NCBI GenBank assembly: GCA_000447185.1
Contig: KE647334.1
Span: forward strand, 12,435 to 49,360
Direction: 5' to 3'
Length of the DNA stretch: 36,926 nt
DNA from: Vairimorpha apis BRL 01
Taxonomy: Eukaryota; Microsporidia; Nosematidae
Made by a program: the position numbers and the translations under genes. The notes under the pieces were generated by a model. It made no database searches. It was given only the letters and a program-made list of their open reading frames with translations, and was not told the origin of the DNA. This document shows positions 32,065 to 36,926 of the stretch, one piece after another. Position 1 is the first letter of the stretch. Each line of letters begins with the position of its first letter.

Positions 32065-32739
32065 TCAAATAATTCCAAACACATACCTAATAAATAAAGT
32101 AAAAGTAAAATCAAAAAAATGAGTATTATCTTCACCAATAATAGATTGATACAATTTCTTATCAAATTTTTTTTTATCAAACTTAATTTTAATATTTTTA
32201 AAAACTTCATTATTATTTAAAACAATATTATAATTATTTTTTTCAACATTTGGATTAAATTTAATATATTTATAGAAATTAAGTGAAATTTCTAATAATT
32301 GAGAAATAGATATTCGTTTCCAATTGTTAAAAAGTTTATGTACACGTTTAAAATAATATAAAACAAAATCGTTATAATCATTGTTATTATTAATATCAAT
32401 GTTAGTAGATTCTCCAAGACCTTGTATTTTTTTCGTATTTTTATTATAATTTTGAACTCTTTCGTCAATTATATCAGATACTAAAGGTTTACATTTGTTT
32501 AAATCAGTAATTTCTAACTGAACAGTAATAATTAAAATATCAATTAAATGGCTACAATGTATTGAATCTAAATGTTTAAATGTTGTAGAAAGTGTTTCTG
32601 TTAATTTTTTATGTTCTTTTTTTGATAAATTTTCTAGATTATAGATTTTGTTTTTGGTCCATATTAAATGTTTTAAAAAGTATATTGATAAACACATGAA
32701 TATTAGAAATAGTATTATAAAATATTTATTAAATTTCAT
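32065..32739 (-). CDS. Membrane-anchored protein of unknown function, paralogue 2
   Basis: Paralogue of the gene at 28476-29132; 224 residues with the same plan: N-terminal signal-anchor segment (FIILFLIFMCLSIYFLKHLI), KNKIYNLENLSKKEH, TFKHLDSIHCSHLIDILII, a variable loop enlarged with Asn/Asp repeats (about 103-122), WKRISISQLLEIS, and the C-terminal FTFTLFIRYVFGII. Conserved Cys residues follow the pattern IHCS and NKCKPLVSD in both. The start has CCC eight bases upstream. The pair is separated by eIF1A and about 2.9 kb in total, so it is a dispersed local duplication rather than head-to-tail. Function unknown. Confidence 0.8.
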   Translation of the reverse strand: MKFNKYFIILFLIFMCLSIYFLKHLIWTKNKIYNLENLSKKEHKKLTETLSTTFKHLDSIHCSHLIDILIITVQLEITDLNKCKPLVSDIIDERVQNYNKNTKKIQGLGESTNIDINNNNDYNDFVLYYFKRVHKLFNNWKRISISQLLEISLNFYKYIKFNPNVEKNNYNIVLNNNEVFKNIKIKFDKKKFDKKLYQSIIGEDNTHFFDFTFTLFIRYVFGII

Positions 32740-32747
32740 ATGATATA

Positions 32748-32750
32748 GGG
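32748..32750 (-). promoter_or_regulatory. CCC start-associated signal of paralogue 2
   Basis: CCC on the minus strand eight bases before the ATG at 32739. Confidence 0.6.
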
Positions 32751-32896
32751 TTTAAAAAATGTGTTTTGTTTTTAAAGGAGAATGATTTATAATTTTAATT
32801 ATTTTATATTAAATTTAAATATTTTTATTTTTTTAAAAAATGAAATTTATATTAAGAAAAAAATTATTTTGTAACTTATTATTAATTTTTAATAAT

Positions 32897-33150
32897 ATTG
32901 TGTAATTTTAATTAGAAAATAATCATAAGAATTCTTTAATGTATAAGTTAGTGTAAATGCAGATATATAAAAATTTATTTTATTTTAAAATATTGTGTAA
33001 TTTTAATTAGAAAATAATCACAAGAATTATTTTATGCATAGGTTAGTGTAAATGCAGATATATAAAAATTTATATTATTTTAATAATATTTTGTAATTTT
33101 AATTAGAAAATAATCATAAGAATAGCTTAATATAAAATTTAATGTAACTT
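32897..33150. repeat. Tandem repeat upstream of paralogue 2, 95-96-base period, about 2.5 copies
   Basis: TGTAATTTTAATTAGAAAAT occurs at 32901, 32996 and 33092, each followed by AATCAyAAGAAT; the first two units also share GTTAGTGTAAATGCAGATAT. A single diverged copy (TATAATTTTAATTAAAAAAT at about 29290) lies at the same distance upstream of paralogue 1. The units may therefore have been duplicated with the gene and then amplified. Confidence 0.75.
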
Positions 33151-36100
33151 GAAAAATAAAAATTTCTTATTTTTATTTTTTTAATTAATCATAAACATAC
33201 TAAATAAAATTTTATATAATTAAAAATAAATTATATATTTTTATTTCTTTTAAATAACTTTGATTTGTTATAAAAATTTCTTAATTAAATAATATTTTTG
33301 TTTTTTCATTGTATTTAAATTTGTTAACATAAAATAAACACATATACATATTATAAGAATTATAATGATATAATATATTAATATGGTAATTTTTATAAAA
33401 AGTCTTATAATACGAATAAATTTTTTTATGTTTAATTAATTTTTTGCTAAAAAATTACAAGTAATTTAAAAATATATAAATCTGTTACGTAACTACCATT
33501 TATGATTTAATGATTTTCAATAAATATTTATTATGTTTTTACAAAGAAATGATGAACAACTTTTTTATATAAATCTGTTACTTTATTACAATTTATAATA
33601 TAATGATTTTTTTAAATATTTATTACGTTTTTACAAAGAAACGATAGAAAATATTTAAATAAATCATTTTATGACACAATGATTTTTAATAAAAATAAAT
33701 AAGGTTTTTAATAAGAATTAAAACTAAAAAAAATTTTTATATAAACCATTAAATTTTGTTAAAGAATATTATTATAATTTTCATTAAAGATTTAGAAAAA
33801 ATTAAATCATAAAAAACATTTATGTAATATTTAAATAATTTAAAAATAAAACTTATAAAGTTAGTTACTAAATTATCAAACCTATAAATAAAGATATTTT
33901 AATCTTTTAGTTGCATATTAAAAAATATTTGTATATTTTAAACTGATTTTAAAAATAAAGTTTATTAAATAAAGTATTTATATAAAAATTTAAAAAGAAC
34001 AAAATAATAAAACATTGATGTAAAAATATTTGTATATATTAAACTGATTTTAAAAATGTAGTTTATTAAATAAAGTATTTATATAAAAATTAAAAAAGAA
34101 CAAAATAATAAAACACTAATTAAAAAATATTAACAAACAAAAATATTTTTTAAATTAAAGAATTAAAAATTTTATTTTATTAAATATTAAATAAAATATT
34201 TATAAATTCTTTTTTTAGTAAAACAAATATTTATATAAAAACAATTAATGATTAATTTAAAAATGTAAATCATTGTATCTACAATAAGGATTTCTTAAAT
34301 AATAAAATTGTAACATATTTTTGTCATTTTTAGTATCTACAATAAAGATTTCTTAAATATAATAAAACAATTAAAATTGTAATATATTTTTGTCATTTTT
34401 AGATAAACATAGTATTAGATTATTTTGTTTATTGAAAAAAGTTTTACAAAAATAAAATGTATAAATTAAATTTTTTTTATGAACTGATTTTTTAAATATA
34501 TGTATAATCTTTATAAAATAAATTATAAAAATTTTTAAATATATTATATGTAACAATTATTTATTTAATTATAAAATTGTTAAATTACTAATAAAAATTA
34601 TTCATTATATAAATTTAAAAATAATGTAAGTACTTTTAATAGATATAAAAGGAAATATAATTTATTAAATTACGAAACTTTATTTTCAAATAAATTTGAA
34701 TAAAAATTTGAACACAAATTTAAATTATTATATAAAAAACTATATTAAATATTATTATTAAATTAATAAATTTGATGAGTATGTTACTAATAATATTTAT
34801 TTATTTTTAAATATATTTAAAAATATTTTATCTTAAATTAAAAGTAAAAATAGTTCTTTTATTTATTTACTATAATTTTTTAATTTAAATTTTAAATAAT
34901 TTATATTTAAAGTTTGTTAATCTTTATTAAAATATCAAATAATTATTAAAATTTTTTAAGATATTTAAAAATATTTAATCTAAAATAAAAATTAAAAATA
35001 GTTCTTATATTTATTAAATTTATTTTTTTAAAGATATTTATAAAATCTTAAATTAAAAGTAAAAATAGTTCTTATATTTATTAACCATAATGTTTAAAAT
35101 ATATTTATAAAATATTTAATCTCTATTAAAATATCAAATAATTATTAAAATTTTTCAAAGATACTTAAAAATATTTAATCTTAAAAAAATTAAATTAAAT
35201 TTATATTTATTAAAAACATTACTTTATTTATCGATTAAATTACATAAAAACCAACAAAATTATCAAACACAAAAAGTTACAACATTAAATTAATTTGACT
35301 AATCATATAAAAATAATTAAAGATATATATGAATTATACTTATATTGTTATAATTTATTACAAAAATAAATATTAACTAATATGTTTACATAAACTTTTT
35401 TAAATAATACATTTTTCAAATAAATTATCATCATTTATTAGTAAAAATTATTAAAATTTGATTATTATAAAAAAACTGACTAAAATTTCAATATCTAGTA
35501 AATGTAAAATAAAGATTTTATAAAAAATTGATGAACAATTGATTTTAAAAAAAATTATAATATTTTTATTAATTGAATATAAAGTTTAATAAATTTTAAG
35601 GTTAAATTTTTATACTTTATTTATAATAAAATTAAGTTTGTAAAAATAATTGTATTTAAAAAAAATATAAAAATTGTATCAAATTTTAATTATTTAAATT
35701 TAATGTATTTTTAGAATAAAATGTTTATATTTAAATTTTATGTATTTTTTAGAATAAAATATCTATATTTAAATTTAATGTATTTTTAGAATAAAATATT
35801 TATATTTAAAAATATTTAATTAAATATTCTTAACTTATTTATATTTGAAAATTTATAATTTAAATTTAATGTATTTTTTAGAATAAATGTTTATATTTCT
35901 AAAATATTAAATATTCTTTAGTTTTTTATTTAAAAATTTATATTTAAATTTAATGTATTTTTAGAATAAATGTTTATATTTCTAAAATATTAAATATTCT
36001 TAACTTATTTATATTTGAAAATTTATAATTTAAACTTTTCTATATTTAAAATATGTATTATAAATTTTATTTTTATTTCTAAAATATTAAATATTCTTAA

Positions 36101-36926
36101 CTTATTTATATTTAAAAATTTATAATCCAAACTTTTCTATATTTAAAATATGTAATAAAATTTTAATATACTTAAAAATTTAAATATATCAAAAAACTAC
36201 CAATTTTATTATTATATTTTTTTATTTAAGCAAAATAATATAAATTATAAAACTAAATTTAAGCAATACATACCATACATTAATATGGTTATATAAAAAG
36301 TTTTATAAACATTTATTAATTTTTTATAAAACATCTTTTTTTTACAATTAGTATTTTATAGACATTTTTTATTTAAATTATATGATTGTTACATAAAATA
36401 AGATTTACTTATCTTTATATTATTATTTTATAAATATTATTAAATTTTTATTAAATTATAATATTTTATATCCAAATATATATTAATATCTTTATATATA
36501 AAAATATCATTATAATATCTTTTATTTATAACATTTATATATACAATATTTTTACAATTACAATATCTTAATAGATAATATCTTTATACACAATATCTTT
36601 ATACAACAACAACTTTATTTACAAAATATATAAAAATATCTTTTTATTTATAATATTTATATATAAATATATTCTTTACAATTACAATATCTTTATAGAC
36701 AACAACTTAATTTACAAAATATATAAAATATCTTTATAGACAAACATTTTATACAACAACTTAATTTACAAAATATATAAAATATCTTTTTATTTATAAC
36801 ATTTATATATAAATATATTCTTTACAATTACAATATCTTTGTATACAACAACTTTATTAACAAAATATATAAAATATCTTTTTATTTATATCAACACCTT
36901 TTAAATACCAAAAATCATTTTTAATT
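33151..36926. repeat. Gene-free, repeat-rich end of the window
   Basis: No gene is supported here. Imperfect tandem repeats follow one another: a unit with TCTGTTAC and GTTTTTACAAAGAAA at 33481 and 33574 (period about 93); one with AAACTGATTTTAAAAAT at about 33939 and 34040 (period about 101); GTATCTACAATAA at 34275 and 34333 (period 58); AGTTCTTwTATTTATTAA units at about 34851, 35000 and 35068; ATGTATTTTTTAGAATAAA units at 35703, 35740, 35778, 35869 and 35953; and ACAAAATATATAAAA units at about 36621, 36714, 36768 and 36860. This suggests subtelomeric or other heterochromatin-like sequence, or simply slippage-prone A/T DNA. No telomere repeat is seen at the end. Confidence 0.6.

Noticed and set aside
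32010..32210. Second minus-strand open frame overlapping the 3' end of paralogue 2
   Set aside because: A shadow in another frame; the conserved C-terminus (FTFTLFIRYVF) is in the main frame.
34371..34556. Minus-strand open frame at the repeat-rich end
   Set aside because: Built from A/T-rich repeats with no family resemblance.

Overview
The window looks like a contig from a microsporidian (an obligate intracellular relative of fungi). The evidence is a eukaryotic gene set (uL13, eIF1A, RPF2, CDC20/CDH1, SAC3, kleisin, a SWI/SNF subunit, Hpc2/ubinuclein, DNA polymerase kappa, dTMP kinase), short intron-free genes, extreme A+T bias, a pyruvate dehydrogenase E1-beta gene of the kind microsporidia keep, and a C-rich (CCC) signal 0-9 nt upstream of eleven start codons, a known microsporidian start-associated motif. 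I cannot assign a genus. Gene-free stretches of 0.4-2.4 kb separate most genes, so this is not one of the most compact microsporidian genomes.

Layout. 1-5.3 kb: 3' end of a RAD21/REC8 kleisin (+), SAC3/GANP (-), ribosomal protein uL13 (+), PlsC-type acyltransferase (+). 7.0-12.2 kb: two-RRM protein (+), secreted Cys/Pro tetrapeptide-repeat protein (-), RPF2 (-), CDC20/CDH1 (+). 13.0-18.9 kb: Hpc2/ubinuclein-like protein (+), an unrecognised tail-anchored membrane protein (-), DNA polymerase kappa (-). 20.3-26.8 kb: thymidylate kinase (+), SNF12/RSC6 SWIB protein (-), PDH E1 beta (+). 28.5-32.7 kb: two related membrane-anchored proteins of unknown function (-) flanking eIF1A (+). 32.7-36.9 kb: no genes, many imperfect tandem repeats up to the end.

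The most striking global feature is that at least nine otherwise well-conserved genes are each broken by one or more apparent single-base deficits, nearly all in A or T runs of 5-9. Adding one base to the run joins the two halves into a normal family member every time (SAC3, acyltransferase, RRM protein, RPF2, Hpc2-like, membrane protein, Pol kappa, eIF1A, kleisin). Because eIF1A and RPF2 are essential, either the consensus is under-called in homopolymers or the transcripts slip on these runs. I annotate each such gene as one locus and state where the frame changes.

Other points of interest are the secreted protein with cysteine in a strict four-residue register, the two paralogous membrane proteins with shared upstream repeat units, and a degenerate dispersed element in three copies (about 6.4, 21.4 and 30.2 kb) that may be a transposon relic.

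Functionally the genes are unrelated housekeeping functions: chromatin and cell cycle (kleisin, HIR subunit, SWI/SNF subunit, APC/C activator), ribosome production and translation (uL13, RPF2, RRM protein, eIF1A), mRNA export (SAC3), DNA precursor supply and lesion bypass (dTMP kinase, Pol kappa), lipid synthesis, and a remnant of pyruvate metabolism. No operon-like logic is visible, and I saw no tRNA, rRNA or CRISPR.
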